A DNA stretch of 64,000 nucleotides from Membranipora membranacea (lineage: Eukaryota; Bryozoa; Gymnolaemata; Cheilostomatida; Membraniporidae): contig OU612069.1 of the NCBI GenBank assembly GCA_914767715.1, positions 15,931,387 through 15,995,386 on the forward strand, given 5' to 3'. This document shows positions 26,061 through 37,460 of this stretch, piece by piece. The notes under the pieces are model-generated. The model had not been told where the DNA came from. It saw only the letters and a list, made by a program, of their open reading frames with translations, and searched no databases. Every line of letters begins with the position of its first letter. Within the stretch, counting starts at the first letter, position 1. The position numbers were made by a program, and so were the translations under genes.

Positions 26061-26264
26061 ACTACTAGATGTAAATGTAAATATAAACATGTAAATCATT
26101 TTTTATTAGCAGCTATCCAGCTGTCTTTACAGTAGGCCCTACGTGAAACATAATATATAGAGTGAATTCATCAAATATTCAGCTTGTATATTGTACCCAA
26201 ATTGTCACATCATGATACACATTATAGGTAACACGGCTGAATATCTAATATTGAGCTTTATATC

Positions 26265-26360
26265 AATACACCAACTGATTTGGGAAAAATTGACATATAT
26301 TAACTATTTGGATTTAAGAAGGCTGGAAGTAGAAAAAGTAAAAATACAATGCATTATGTG
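26265..26360 (+). repeat. AGGCTGG module, copy 1
   Basis: TTGACATATATTAACTATTT, AAGAAGGCTGGAAGTAGAAA and TGCATTATGTGGAAATGG match 31,560-31,640 (GAACAGGCTGGCTGGCC) and 44,222-44,310 (AGCAGGCTGGCTGCTGG, GCACTATGTGAAAA). A 79-codon open frame covers it (26,191-26,430). I see no family in that frame. Confidence 0.5.
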
Positions 26361-26439
26361 GAAATGGCACAAAGATTGCCTTTTGTGCCATGCAAGCTGT
26401 CACAACAGCAATGTATGGGAAATATCATAGATGTCACAA

Positions 26440-27180
26440 ATTCTGTTCAGTGACAAGGATGACTCGTGTTAACCAAATAGCCAAAAAGTCCAATAGCTTT
26501 TAGAATGTTCTAGAAGCATTTCATCATCATTGTTTTTCTATTATATCATATAAATAGTGAGAGCATCAAGATACCAAACATTATACTCAAGACAGTTAAT
26601 CGGTGATGTTGTTTTAGTGAATATTCATACCAGACAAATAGAGGATAAGAGGATATCTCAACCAAAAATATAAATAAAAAAATAAATACTCCATGCTGGA
26701 TTGTGACCCATTCTACAACCACAAAATGCCACAGTCTATATTTCCTTCCTTTTTTTGTATTATAGAATAAAAACATCATAGCTCTATGAATCCCATTATC
26801 AATAGTGTTATTGTCGAAAATCCGTGTTTTGTGTCACTTCACAATTGACATTTGAACGCATGCATGGCTAAAATCTACATGAAGCTCCCCATCACAACAT
26901 TTATTGTTTTAGTCTTTTTATGTACTAAATGATGATGTCTACTTCCAATTCATTTTATTTCGATTTAACACTTAGTTAAGCGTAATATCAACCACATACA
27001 CTTAAACTTGTTCTCCCAACTTATCATTATTACCGTACATATCTTTATATTTATATATGCATGTATTCTACATTATTTTGTTTTTTTTTTGTTCATGAGG
27101 TCAAACATTTGTATTTTGTTTTCTTTTAACATAATAATATATTAATATGAAAACCTCAAGAAAAATATAACAATTATTTA
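26440..27180. other. AT-rich stretch, nothing recognised
   Basis: Noncoding-looking sequence with poly(T) and AT-rich runs and stops in all frames. A 77-codon minus frame (26,546-26,779) rich in Phe, Leu and Val shows no family features and looks accidental. Confidence 0.5.
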
Positions 27181-27400
27181 TTGTAGCATCAGGAGGATCA
27201 AAAAAATTGCCTGGACAATCCTCAATTACTGATTGTTCATTTTATAGTTCAGTGATTACCATAATACCTAGATAGACTCGAAGCTATACAGGAAAATGTC
27301 AAAAGCACACAGCAACTAGAACCAGACATTCAGTTGAAGGGCTCCGTAAGTTACCATCAATCTAGGCATGCAACTAGGTATGAGGTCGTCGTTATCTCTA
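27180..27400 (+). repeat. SSITDC/QQLEPDI module, copy 1
   Basis: CCTCAATTACTGATTGTTCA and TTCAGTGATTACCATAATAC match 39,815-39,990 (CTCAATTACTGATTGTTTGT). The following frame LDRLEAIQENVKSTQQLEPD, then IQLKGS, is open up to a donor TCC|GTAAGT at about 27,345, so this may be an exon relic. It has a charged helical look and resembles nothing specific with confidence. Confidence 0.55.
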
Positions 27401-28140
27401 AACTCAAATTGCTTAATTGCATCGCAGCGTTATTATTATTATATAAAGTATTTTCTGCTAAAAAACTATGCGAGAGAGCATATAGCCTCTGTTCAAAGGG
27501 TTTAATCTCATTGCGTCAGGGCCGCATCGAAGAAAGATTATGTTGAGGGAATGCTGACTATGAAATAGATGTATCGATTGTATAATTATAGAGTGGAGCT
27601 TTGCTGCTTAATATGATTGTGTCTCGGGGCACATTTACTATGATATCATTTATTAACTAAACCTACCTGTCTTTCCATATACCACAGTCAGACCTCTGCG
27701 ACAAATTCACACTCTGGGATGTGAAGACAGCCAACAATGTAATGATGGTTGAGGATACTGAGCAAAGGGCAAAAGACAAAACCAACAGGACCCGAACAAC
27801 AGACCAACGGAAAAGTGATTGATTTTGTTAATAAAAATACACAATTTTCTAATGACGCAGAAACCATTGTTATTTTTGTCATCGGTTCATTGTAATTTTT
27901 ACACCTCAACTGATTTCTTTCCTCCTGTGAGATTTTTTCTTTAATCCATATCATATTATCTTCATTGCTGTAAATATTAGTTAATTATTGAAATAAAAGT
28001 TTGAATATATTGAAACGGTTAGCTTTGAAGTTTTGAAATTTTTTAACATAGTTAACTCTTTCTGATTATTGCCATCACTGACAGTAATGATGAAAACAAG
28101 CTCAACCTTAAATTTGGCCACTGTTGAGGTTTTATTATTT
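27400..28140. other. No gene seen
   Basis: AT-rich sequence with short open frames on both strands (for example 27,688-27,954 minus, 88 codons) lacking recognisable domains or conservation with the other modules. Confidence 0.45.
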
Positions 28141-29240
28141 GATTCTATTTGACAGTTAGCTGAAGATTCATTGCAGAGAAAACCTGCTGAGCAGGTACAT
28201 AGTGATTGATGAGGACATTGAATACTCACCATTAGCTAATAATGCTCACATCGCCAATATCAGAACGAGTAGACAAAATTTTATAATGCCTATAGACACA
28301 ACTTACTTAGGAATAGCGGTACGAAAAATTCAACATCAATTATCTAAATTCACAAGGAGAAATGTTTCATCATTACAGGACTATTTATTTATTATGTTGA
28401 GCCAGGCACTAAATCCATAATCTCGCTAAAAAAACAGTTTAATACTGAGGCCTGTTCCAAATCAAATTTTTTTAAATTATAATTTATGAGCCTAATGCGA
28501 CAATACTAAGTATGGCATCTTATTCATAATATAAAACACAACCCGTTCTGCATAGTTTGTTATATTATATCAAACTGCCCTTTTTCAGACCAGTATGATT
28601 CAATTGTCTTGCAAAGGTTTCATATATGCGGGAGAGCGACATTTTTTACACATCACAAAAAACCCGACCCACCCCGAATAAGAAACAAAAATGGGAGAAA
28701 GAATAAAAATTTGTGAAAAAAGCCTTTTTTATTATAAATGCGCCTCAAAACATCATTACCTGCCTTCTTAATGTTTCTTCCTTGGTGTTGTTTTTAAACA
28801 CATGGTCTTACTTGCTTCTTGCATCAATCGGTGTTGAATAAAGTTCATATTACTATATATTATGGAAAAAAATATGTGTTGCGCTTATGATTTACCATGC
28901 AGGGGACACTTTATTATTTGCTGAAACAGCTTTCTCTTCCTTCCCTCCAACCAAAAGACCACTCCTCCAGTGACATCATCAAACTTATCCATCAGTCTTA
29001 AGATTACCACTCAACTTAACAGTTGAACACAAATTCTACTCTACCTGCAACAAGCAGAAACAGTTGCATATTGTTTTCTTTAACACATCAATCACATGCA
29101 CTACATATACAATTAATTTTAAAATAGTCCTGTTCAACTTCAAAGAGTTCCAAGCTCAACAATGTTTTTCGAAGTATCTCGTCAATGTTTCACAGCTATG
29201 AATATACACGTGCAACCACTAAATACTTCATAAAACAAAG
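28140..29240 (+). repeat. KRKSPDH module, copy 1
   Basis: It starts TTCATTGCAGAGAAAACCTG, then ATTGATGAGGACATTGAATA, GCTCACATCGCCAATATCAG and ATCACATGCACTACATATAC, ending GTTTCACAGCTATGAATATA. The same order is present at 40,400-41,040, and the last part near 55,150. Frames in this copy are interrupted. The 40.4-kb copy preserves an exon-like frame. Confidence 0.75.
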
Positions 29241-29940
29241 GTTTTAATACTCAGCGTAGGAGTGCTAGGAAACGAGGTCACAAATAATGTGACCTTGTTT
29301 TCTTCCTTGTATTGGTCAAATACTGGAAGCATTGAGTGTGGTGAAGATTGTTCTACCTAAGAATTTACTTCAGGAGCTGTTTTAAGGGAGCAAGAGACTG
29401 AAGGCTCGAATAACGGATTTCTCCAACGACACATACTTCATGCTGACACAGTAGAAACATTGAGAGAGAAAAAAAACTCATGGTTGATATGACCACCCAT
29501 CCTCCAGAACATCAGCATTTGTATTCTAATATAATTGAGCCCAGGTCTATTGATCATCGCTCATCATTTCACAGATAATATACCATATTATTTATTTATA
29601 TTATGAGCTCTGTACATGTGTTTGGTGTCATAAAAGCTCAATTATCATTAAATTCTAGTCAAGAATCAATGATTTTAATTCTCAATGACCTGGCCTACAC
29701 ATCTAACCTGTCGCACCAGCAATCTTTACACTTCATTCACAATCTAAAACATGTTCACTAAGAGACAGATTGCACAAAGGTTTGCATGCACATTGTCATA
29801 AAGAAGCTCTAAGCTACATGAAGCTCCATATAATAACATCGACTGTTTCAATTTGTTTATGTACAAAATAACATTGATATGTCCATTTTCAATTTATTTT
29901 GTTTCAACACTCTGTTCATGGTAATTAATGTATGATGCAA
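29240..29940. other. Decayed module sequence
   Basis: Around 29,380 the sequence GGGAGCAAGAGACTGAAGGC resembles the coiled-coil exon copies (AGCAAGAGATTGGAGGCCCG) but no frame survives. The rest is AT-rich noncoding sequence. Confidence 0.4.
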
Positions 29941-29959
29941 AGTTAATATAACCTGATAT

Positions 29960-30260
29960 TCTAAAAAGTGAAGAATCTGCTTCTTTGTCAAGAAGAAGAA
30001 GACCACACACCCTTCACTATGTTCAAAGAAATAGTGTGGAATGTACCAAGACTCAACATCTATGAAGCCTCTATGACACTAGTAAGTCTTCTTGACATCT
30101 GCCTTCATTATCATTATTAGAACTGGGTACACATGAACAGACAAAAAATATGCTAGCTAACAAAAATAAACCATCCATTATGTGAATATGTTTGAATAAA
30201 AAGTAGACACACATGAGTACAACCTGGGACCATGTCAGCATTTCAGACTTAACAGCTGCA
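29960..30260 (+). repeat. CATCTGCTGGCC module, copy 1
   Basis: GACATCTGCCTTCATTATCA and AACTGGGTACACATGAACAG match 45,590-45,770, 59,930-60,075, 60,590-60,650 and 61,325-61,380, which carry ACATCTGCTGGCCTTATTAT or close variants. No open frame is shared among the copies. Confidence 0.65.
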
Positions 30261-30276
30261 ATAAACATGCTATGTC

Positions 30277-30598
30277 AAGAGTGGTCTGACGGTTAAGGGT
30301 ATGGACTTGTGATCTTATGATCCAGGTTCGATTCCCGGCGCCGGCTGTCATTTCTGATTTGGCACTGGCAAGCCATTCATCCTAGCCAGGTCTGTTCGGA
30401 TCAGGACAACAAATACAGGAGGTCTACTGTGTGCTTGCATGCAGTATAAAGATCCCCCTCTGCCTCTTCGAAAAAAGAGTAGCCGGCAACGGCGGGCAAG
30501 GGTATAGGGTACTACCCCACACAAGCCACCCGAGCTTAAGGGGGCCCGTTAAATAGGGCGGTCAAATAAGACCTAGTGCATAGAAAAAAAAAAAAAAA
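30277..30598 (+). mobile_element. tRNA-derived SINE
   Basis: The head looks like a tRNA promoter: an A-box-like TGGTCTGACGG near 30,282 and a perfect B box GGTTCGATTCC at 30,325-30,335. It is followed by a GC-richer body (GATCCCCCTCTGCC, GTAGCCGGCAACGGCGGG, ACCCCACACAAGCCACCC) and a 15-base poly(A) at 30,584-30,598. Base composition contrasts sharply with the AT-rich surroundings. It would be transcribed by RNA polymerase III and mobilised by a LINE. Only a weak TATGT match flanks it, so a target-site duplication is uncertain. The family name is not known to me. Confidence 0.85.
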
Positions 30599-30599
30599 T

Positions 30600-31950
30600 T
30601 ATGTATGGTGAGGTTAGTCGCTTGTAGTCGCTATTATTTCATTTTTTTTGTTTGATAATCCAAAACACCACTCTCAAACCTTGCATAATCATTACTTTCA
30701 TTGTCATAAAAAATGATCAATAGTCATCTTTTTGTCTAGATCAACTCATTTATTTTTCACTTTTCATTAATAATTAAACTCAGTTACATTTTGAATCCGA
30801 TGATGTCTCTATAATAATGTTTTATTTCAATTGTGAGATTTTAACACTCCAGTCACATGCAGTACTAAAAGTCCAATATGTAAAAATATTACTTGTGAAT
30901 AATTCAATACATGAGGTGTCAAGCTTCATAATGCATGCATACATGAATGCGGTGCATACTCTAACTTCCAAAAGCTTTCTGCATCTATTGACTATAATAA
31001 TATCTACTAGATAAAGGGGAGATGTAGAAAACTGATGCGCCAATATCATGGCGTATTTAAATCTGTATAAAGCTTTAAAACATTCATGAAAGCACATGGT
31101 TAGATTCAGTTATTTTTCGTAATTTATTCTGTTATATTAAATCAGCAGCCAGCCATTTATATTGATATCAAACAACATGCTATTTCTGTTGTAAACCTGA
31201 ATTAATTTGAGTGTTTTGTCTCTCATCTGACCTTTGGGTGTATGCTTGTGTGCTTAGCCCGATTTATTAGACCAGCTCCGTGATCTGGTATAAGTTGGAT
31301 TGACCTCATATATATATATAATATATGTGTAGGCTGTTAAGATACTTGAAAATGAATAAAATGACTGTGTATAAATGAGGCAGATCTTTATTTCAAAGCG
31401 CATCAACAAAAACTTGGAGTTAAGATATCCTTTGGAATCTTTGCATTTGCAAAGAAATTAAGAAGGAGGCAAAGTTCTTTTGAATTCCAAAAAATATAAA
31501 TCCTTGTGAGTCTACCTATTTGGAAGACCCAAGCAGTTTTAATGCTGATGAACAAAAACTTGACATATATTAACAACAGGGATTTGAACAGGCTGGCTGG
31601 CCGCAAATATATTGAACATGATGCACAAAGTGGATACAGAAAGAGCTTTACCCACACAGAATGTAAGAAAAGCTAACCTTTATGGAAATATGGATTTGCA
31701 TCCTTAAAGTACATTTACATGATTGAAGAAAAATTGACAGTATGAATATGGTTAGTCAGCTCATTAGGGTCTGGAGCTGTAAATAAACATGTGCTGCCTT
31801 GTAGGGATTAAATCAGAGTGTTATAGCAAATATTGTCTTCCATTTGAGAATTTTTTAATATTTTTTTTCGGAAATTGAGAAAGCAGAACTGTCTCAAGGT
31901 TAAACATAACATATTTGGATACTCACTTATCATTTATAAACTGATCTAGA
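30600..31950. other. AT-rich stretch, mostly unassigned
   Basis: It contains an (AT)-rich microsatellite at about 31,309-31,329 and a decayed AGGCTGG module at 31,560-31,640. Open frames on both strands overlap one another (30,817-31,097) and look accidental. Confidence 0.5.
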
Positions 31951-31954
31951 CTTC

Positions 31955-32165
31955 AATACTCCAGCCGCAGATCTAATACGAAAGTTCAACATGAGTATGT
32001 TTATGCTGAGGTTTATGAGCTTGGAGGCTTCTAATTAAAGTGAAGAAGCTGCTCCTTCAGATTTTGCACGAGAGGAAGGAGGATCCAATTAAGGATATCT
32101 CATAAATATGTAACTGGAGAAGACAATTACTCCATGGCTGTTTTTGAACCAGCCTGAAACCATAC
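31955..32165 (+). pseudogene. Relic of the SEEAAPSD exon
   Basis: The sequence ATGTTTATGCTGAGGTTTAT and AGTGAAGAAGCTGCTCCTTC aligns with the exon at 58,978 (TTTATGCTAAGGAATATCAG, AGTGAAGAAGCAGCTCCTTC). In the same frame this copy reads MFMLRFMSLEASN, then a stop, then SEEAAPSDF. It then lacks the Ser-rich and FG-like part and carries more stops. It is a dead copy. Confidence 0.65.
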
Positions 32166-32379
32166 AATACAACTGTCAGTGACAAATTCAAAATTGAATG
32201 ATCATCACATCAAGACTTACATCTCATTTCCTTTTCTACTGAAGCTTTCGTATTTTTATAAAATTGCTACGCAGGAACTGCCTGGCAAAAGAAAGAAAGA
32301 GCAATGGCTAACAACGCAGACTGCTGAATACTGTTTTTGGCTGCAGCCGGATCAAGCAGATGCAACTCCAGTGTATACT

Positions 32380-33100
32380 TGACCAAGACAAGTGTGTAAT
32401 ACATGAGTAAAAACCTGAAAAGACAAGTCCTGGAGACTGTCCCTCAGGATGTCACACAACAATGGCAACATCAATCAAAATCTCAAGAGTATTTACACAA
32501 TTGTATTGTGGCATATACTAAGTTTTCTTCTATTTATTTTGTTATGCAAATATTTCACTCTTACTTGTAATTGATGCATTTTATTTTATTCTTTCCTGCT
32601 ACTTACTAGTCTACCAATTTAGGTTTTATGGTTTTCATTCTTGTTGAGTTTACATAAATATTGTTCTCACAGCACATTCATAATGATTTGATTTGGTTTT
32701 GCTTGTTTGATTGTTTAGCTCTGCAACACCAATCTCAACTGTTTTCAAGGTGTTTTGACAGATGAAGGCAATCCAAATTTTCACTTCACCATCAGCGGTC
32801 AAATCCAAAAAACAGCAACATGGCGACAGCAGCAAAGATGCCTAGAAAAAATTTTGTTTCGGTAAACATCAAGTTATAGAGCGTGAAGAAAGAGGAGGCA
32901 GAGCCTGGAAAGGATACTTGTTTAAGAAGGGTGAGCATCCTCAAAATTTATAAGCATCTTTCGATGAACTTTTAATTTGCTCAAAATAATCATATTGTAA
33001 TTCTAATTGCTTATATTGAATTCTTGTAAGCACACTTGGTTAAAATTCTAGCCTCACAATGTATTGATTGCACTTTTAAGAGCATTGAATTCAGGTAAAC
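32380..33100 (+). repeat. Start-exon module, copy 1
   Basis: GACCAAGACA, TCACTCTTACTTGTAATTGA, TTTATTTTATTCTTTCCTGC, AAGGTGTTTTGACAGATGAA and TCACCATCAGCGGTCAAA match 52,400-53,000 nearly throughout. The module surrounds a putative first exon and its donor. Confidence 0.85.
32820..32861 (+). pseudogene. MATAAK start exon, copy 1
   Basis: AACATGG gives a good initiation context. The frame MATAAKMPRKNFVS runs into a donor TCG|GTAAAC. The paralogue at 52,762 reads MATPAKMPKKDCVS with a donor in the same place (TCG|GTTAAT), and shorter versions occur at 43,906 and 58,512. Four copies of an ATG exon with similar context argue for a real first exon in the ancestral gene. Downstream exons cannot be joined with confidence. 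Confidence 0.5.
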
Positions 33101-33414
33101 AAATGGGAGGACCTTTTTTTAAGATCACCCATCTTAAAGAAATGAATTTCGGTTCTTATTATTGTTTCATAGATGTGTAAATTTTGGACAATAACTTTTC
33201 ACAAAACTGCTAAGCAAATGTCAATAATCTGGTATGTTGTTTTACAAATTATCATGTCTATGATACCTGTGTTCAATTTTTTTGCAGTCAATCATCTGCA
33301 GATGCATTAATATATACTTCATTACATTAGAAAATTACATTTTGGCAGCTTACATATAAATTGGGTGCCTGGTGTTAACCTGCTATGACTAAGATCCTTT
33401 ATGAAAAAAAATGC

Positions 33415-33790
33415 AAATCAACATAGAAACGTCATAAATAATGGTTATGGTATTTCCATTTATATGTGAGATGAGGACAGAGGCCTATTAAAAGTATGCC
33501 AAACTACTGGAGCACGAGTTCAATTGCTACAGTAGTTAGTGAGTAAGAAAAAATATCACCATCACTTGTTACTCAGTTAACTGTTGAAGTCAGCTGTAGC
33601 TCTTTGTTAAGGTTAAAATAATGTTAGGACATTGAATTGTTTATATATATCCAGCAGTCACATACGTGGGCAGCTTGTTAATCTTGAAGGGAAAAAAGAA
33701 CACCAGGTATAAATAGCCTAGAAACCGCCATATCACTACTTGATGTGTATCAGTCCCAGTTTGTCATGTCATCTTACACATATATAATAT
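33415..33790 (+). repeat. Dispersed LVNLD module, copy c
   Basis: It starts GTCATAAATAATGGTTATGG and TATTTCCATTTATATGTGAG, contains the shortened exon at 33,655-33,706, and ends GTATAAATAGCCTAG and ATATCACTACTTGATG. Confidence 0.85.
33655..33706 (+). pseudogene. LVNLD exon, copy c (36-bp in-frame deletion)
   Basis: Acceptor ATCCAG and donor CACCAG|GTATAA are intact but the exon is 52 bp. Exactly 36 bp (12 codons) of the arginine/glutamate-rich centre are missing, so the frame stays open: SHIRGQLVNLEGKKEHQ. A deletion that preserves frame and both splice sites may be chance. Confidence 0.6.
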
Positions 33791-34205
33791 GTATGCGTAA
33801 ACAGTCAAACACATAATTTTGAGCTTCATATCAATACACTTATTGGTTGATTGGATTTGCTTATGTGGCAGAAAATAATGCACAAAAAACATCCTCTGAA
33901 GATTGTACAAGTTTGACGAGCTAATAAGACAATCCGAGTACAACCTGGGCTTGCAAAGACAGCTCAAAAGTCTTGAGACTTGCTAAAAAGATTCTTCTGT
34001 AATGAAAGGTCAAATCTGTGCGTTTATTTTTATTTATTTTTGTTATTGATAATGGCCAATGTGATGCAAGGTGGCAAAATGTTCAATACTTACACATTAT
34101 ACATTATTCAAAATATTTTGTCAATGATCAGTTTTCCATCAACGCTTCACAATTTTACAATTGTTGTTCTGTTTTATTTTTCCAATCTGTGGCTTGTGGT
34201 TGGTT

Positions 34206-34456
34206 GAGAAGTGAAGGATCTGATCCAACACGTTCATCTCCTTTGATAGTGAAATCATCAAGTCAAGTGATGCAACTAACAACTGGTTCAAAACCTGCAT
34301 TTGGATTCGGGGAAGTTAGCACTCCAGCATTCGGTACCATTAATAGGAACGGTAACACTACATTAGGATTCGGACAGTCGGCATCTACTCCTGCCTTAGG
34401 CAGTCTAGTTTCCTCAGCCAGTTCAGGACCGACACCATTTGGGTCAGGTGCCCCTG
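34206..34456 (+). pseudogene. FG-nucleoporin-like exon 1
   Basis: The frame begins SEGSDPTRSSPL and becomes a Ser/Thr/Gly/Pro-rich segment with FG dipeptides: AFGFGEVSTPAFG, LGFGQSASTPALG and PFGSGAPG. This spacing of FG motifs in uncharged Ser/Thr-rich linkers is typical of FG nucleoporins such as Nup153, POM121, Nup62 and Nup58, which line the nuclear pore and bind transport receptors. A donor CCTG|GTAGGT at 34,456 leaves phase 1, which joins in frame to the acceptor at 38,470. The open frame extends 5' to 34,018, but the sequence before about 34,206 is pyrimidine-rich and intron-like. It is unclear whether this is an expressed exon or a relic, and the specific nucleoporin cannot be named. 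Confidence 0.7.
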
Positions 34457-34614
34457 GTAGGTAAACTTTTGTTCTGTGGTTGTTAGATATCAGTGAGGGA
34501 CCACTTGATTACATTTATGTATGGCTTTTTTGTAGCATTTCCGCCGAGTGACATTGTTGCTTTCAAATATGAGACATAACAATAGGCCAAAATCATTATT
34601 GTCATGTAGTCCTA

Positions 34615-35010
34615 ACTGAAAAACTTCATAAATCATGATTGTGGTACTTTCATTTATGTATGATGTGAGGCCCGTTAGGAACATACCAAACTACTGCGCT
34701 ACAGGTTCATTTGAGAGGATAGTTGGTGAGTAGGCAAAATTATCACCATCATAAGTTATTCAGACAGCTGTTGATGTCAGCTGTAGTTCTTTGTTAAGGT
34801 AAATTTAATGTTAGGACATGGAATTTATTAGCTATTCAGGAGTCATTCGAGGAGTCAGCTAGTTAATCTTTATCCACAGACACTCAGAGAAAGGGAGAAT
34901 CAAAGGACACCAGGAATAAATAGACCAGAACACCGCCACATCATCATTAGATGTGCTTTGGTCCCAGATTGTCACATCATGTTACACACATACATAAGAA
35001 TATCTCAGAA
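34615..35010 (+). repeat. Dispersed LVNLD module, copy d
   Basis: It starts CTTCATAAATCATGATTGTG, GTACTTTCATTTATGTATGA and GTGAGGCCCG and ends with ATCATCATTAGATG, CAGATTGTCACATCATGTTA. It lies inside the 4-kb interval between the two FG exons. Confidence 0.85.
34840..34913 (+). pseudogene. LVNLD exon, copy d (broken)
   Basis: The acceptor is present (GCTATTCAG) but 14 bp are deleted near the 3' end, shifting the frame, and the donor has changed from GT to GA (CACCAG|GAATAA). It reads SHSRSQLVNLYPQTLREREN before the deletion. This copy cannot be spliced as the others are. Confidence 0.65.
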
Positions 35011-35099
35011 CTGATCAAACCCATTTCCTTCATGGGGTCATATATTGGAACAGCTTCTTGTTGAATTGCTGCACATAACATGAAATTGAAATATAAAGT

Positions 35100-35440
35100 T
35101 TAATCTCAATTATCGAATCATCTGTTGCTGAGCTTATTCAACATTGGCAGAAAACGTTTTTTCATTATATATATCAAGGATTACAAAAGGTATCAAGTAA
35201 AAAGAAAAAGAACGATCTGAAGAGTATTCAAGACACTTGAATGTGTTCAAAGTTGAAATCATTCCCACCATTCCCTTTCTTTCCCGTGTGCCTTCCTCTG
35301 TTGTTTTATTCATCATTTAGATATGATTTTGAGCTTTTTCTTAACATGTAAAAAATGTATGTTTCAAGGTGTGGCATCTGTTTTTGGATGACTTCTGTGT
35401 GATTATAATCTTTAAAGCATACTGTATCATATTTTTGCGC
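35100..35440 (+). repeat. CCCTCTGTTGTTTTGTTCATCAT module, copy 1
   Basis: GATCTGAAGAGTATTCAAGA, ATCATTCCCACCATTCCC and CTCTGTTGTTTTATTCATCA, then GTTTCAAGGTGTGGCATCTG, recur at about 37,680-37,900, 37,940-38,170 and 56,400-56,650. No frame is kept. Confidence 0.7.
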
Positions 35441-35464
35441 TTAATATTAAATCAATAATAGAAT

Positions 35465-35620
35465 GAACTATTGGATAATCCAGTAGAAGTGTTAGGAGGT
35501 GAACTCAACAACTGATCAGTCCTTATGCTTAGGCATAGATGTGCTGAGGGAGAATTATGAAGAAAATTCTCCTTCAGATTTCCCTTTTACCAGTTTGATG
35601 GCAGTGACAGAAGCCAAAAT
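35465..35620 (+). repeat. AGCAGTACTAGGAGG module, copy 2
   Basis: CCAGTAGAAGTGTTAGGAGG, CAACAACTGATCAGTCC and CTCCTTCAGATTTCCCTTTT follow the same order as 24,360-24,520. Confidence 0.7.
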
Positions 35621-36419
35621 GCAATCTTATCCTAGACTAGACACTCATGCAGCCTGAAACAAGCTCATACAATACTGCTGACAAGCTGACAGCAGCAGTG
35701 ATATTTCATTTCGAAAGAGGAACACAACAGACACCTGAACGAAAAAAAGATTAAAATGGATTGGTTAGTGTTGATATTGTGTCTTAGAATGTTTCCAGCT
35801 CCCATCCTCCTATTAGTTCACATGAAATAACACAACCACGTGAACAAAAGATGTGGACCAAACTTGATGCCAATAAAACAAGTAACAGCAGCTCCTATTC
35901 TCCTACACTTCTGCACTTCTACAAAAAAAATTGAACTGGGTACACAGGAAGTGGTAGAAAACGACTTTGAAGAGCTGTACAAGTTTGAAAAAACTAATCA
36001 GACTAAAGACTTGCTCAAAAGAATGTTTTTATTGAAAATTCACACCAGTGTGAAATATCTTATATATCCTTCCCCCTTGTGACTTCGGCCTATAGCCTGT
36101 GGCTTTAATCAGTTGCTCTCATTTTTATGTATCTTTGTTGAATTGAAAAAAACAATGTGATGCACGGTGGCAACAATTTATTCTCTGACCATCAAATAAC
36201 CGGAATTGATAATTCCAGTGAGTTTTCTCCTGACGAGTGATGATAATCTTTTTAAACATGTATACTGTCATCTTTGCACTAAGTATTCATTATTCATTAT
36301 AGAAAATATAACCCTCAAGAAGCAGTACAAGGGAATAGATTCAAAATCTAATACTATATGATGAACTAGAGGTTTTCCAAGAAAATCATGTGGAGGCAAC
36401 AGGATGAATGAAGTAGCAG

Positions 36420-36620
36420 GCGCTGACGCGTTGGGAGGAAGTTACCTGGTTTCAAATTAGGGATTCCTCAAATATATTCTTCACTCAAAAAGTTCAAACA
36501 GAAAGGGTCAGAAGGAAATTCACGGAGAGCAAGAGATTGGAGGCCCGAATTGAAGATATCACAACAGAGATTTTAGCTCTAGACGATACCTATTGCGGGT
36601 TGAAATTTGATACAGCCTGA
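36420..36620 (+). pseudogene. Coiled-coil-like exon, copy 2 (longest)
   Basis: After GTAGCAG the frame is open for 66 codons to TGA. It reads ALTRWEEVTWFQIRDSSNIF, then QTERVRRKFTESKRLEARIE, then ITTEILALDDTYCG. It is collinear in phase and content with 24,976 and 57,747 and extends furthest. Hydrophobic residues fall at heptad-like intervals among charged ones, so a coiled coil is likely. No clear donor precedes the stop. The protein is not identified. Confidence 0.55.
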
Positions 36621-37030
36621 TAGAAGCAGACAAAATACCACTGCCTGCAGAAAGAAAATGATCCTTTAATTGGAAGGAATAAAAAAATTAATGACTTGTG
36701 AACCATCTGAGAGAAATACAGCTATTGCGGATGAATTATGAAATTAAATGAGAAACAAACCAACCTGTGACAATTTGACAACTCATCCACATGAATGGGA
36801 CTCAATGATGACACAATAAAGCTGATTACAGCCCTTGGATGTCTTTATGTACAACCATTGTGTTCACTATTGTCTGAATGCCCAATGTTTGAGCCATTTT
36901 GCCAAACATCAGTTTTTTATCATCAAAATTTATAAAAAAATATTTCTATCCGTGTACTACTGTGATACCATGAACAAAAGACATTAAAAGACTTAAATGG
37001 ATGCAAATATACATATCAAGTTTTAAAATT
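36600..37030 (+). repeat. Post-coil intronic module, copy 2
   Basis: CAGCCTGATAGAAGCAGAC, CTGCCTGCAG, GATCCTTTAATTGGAAGGAA, GTGAACCATCTGAGAGAAAT, ACTCATCCACATGAATGG and GATACCATGAACAAAAGAC occur in the same order as at 25,140. This copy also keeps GATTACAGCCCTTGGATGTC, shared with 43,470 and 58,090. Confidence 0.8.
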
Positions 37031-37044
37031 CAGCACCTAAATTT

Positions 37045-37460
37045 GATTTCAACGGAAAAACATCATCAATAATGATTATGACATTTCCATTTATAAATGA
37101 AGTGAGGCCACTAAGGAGTATTCCAAACTACTGGAGCACAAGCACATTCGAGAGGATAGATAGTGAGTAGGAGAAGTTATCATCATCTTAAGTTATTCTG
37201 TAAACAGTTGATGTCAGCTGTAGCTTTTTGTTAAAGTTAATATACTGTTAGGTTATGGATTTATTATCTATCCAGGAGACATATAAGGGGTCAGCTAGTC
37301 AATCTTGATCCACAGACTCTCAGAGAAAGAGAAAATCAAAGGAGAAAAAAAATATAACACCAGGTATTAATAGCAAAGAAAACCGCCATATCACTACTAG
37401 ATGTGATTTGGTTCCAGAGTGTCACATCATGTTACACATATGTGAATAGAAGTGACTTTT
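37045..37460 (+). repeat. Dispersed LVNLD module, copy e
   Basis: AACATCATCAATAATGATTA, TTTCCATTTATAAATGAAGT and GAGGCCACTAAGGAG lead to the 88-bp exon at 37,276-37,363, then GTATTAATAGCAAAG and CATATCACTACTAGATG. It is very close to copy b. Confidence 0.85.
37276..37363 (+). pseudogene. 88-bp LVNLD exon, copy e (nonsense)
   Basis: Acceptor ATCCAG, donor CACCAG|GTATTA and the 88-bp length are kept. The frame reads RHIRGQLVNLDPQTLREREN and then ends in a TAA three codons before the donor. Confidence 0.65.

Noticed and set aside
30282-30345. A functional tRNA gene
   Set aside because: The B box is perfect, but the sequence cannot be folded into a full cloverleaf and continues into a SINE body with a poly(A) tail.
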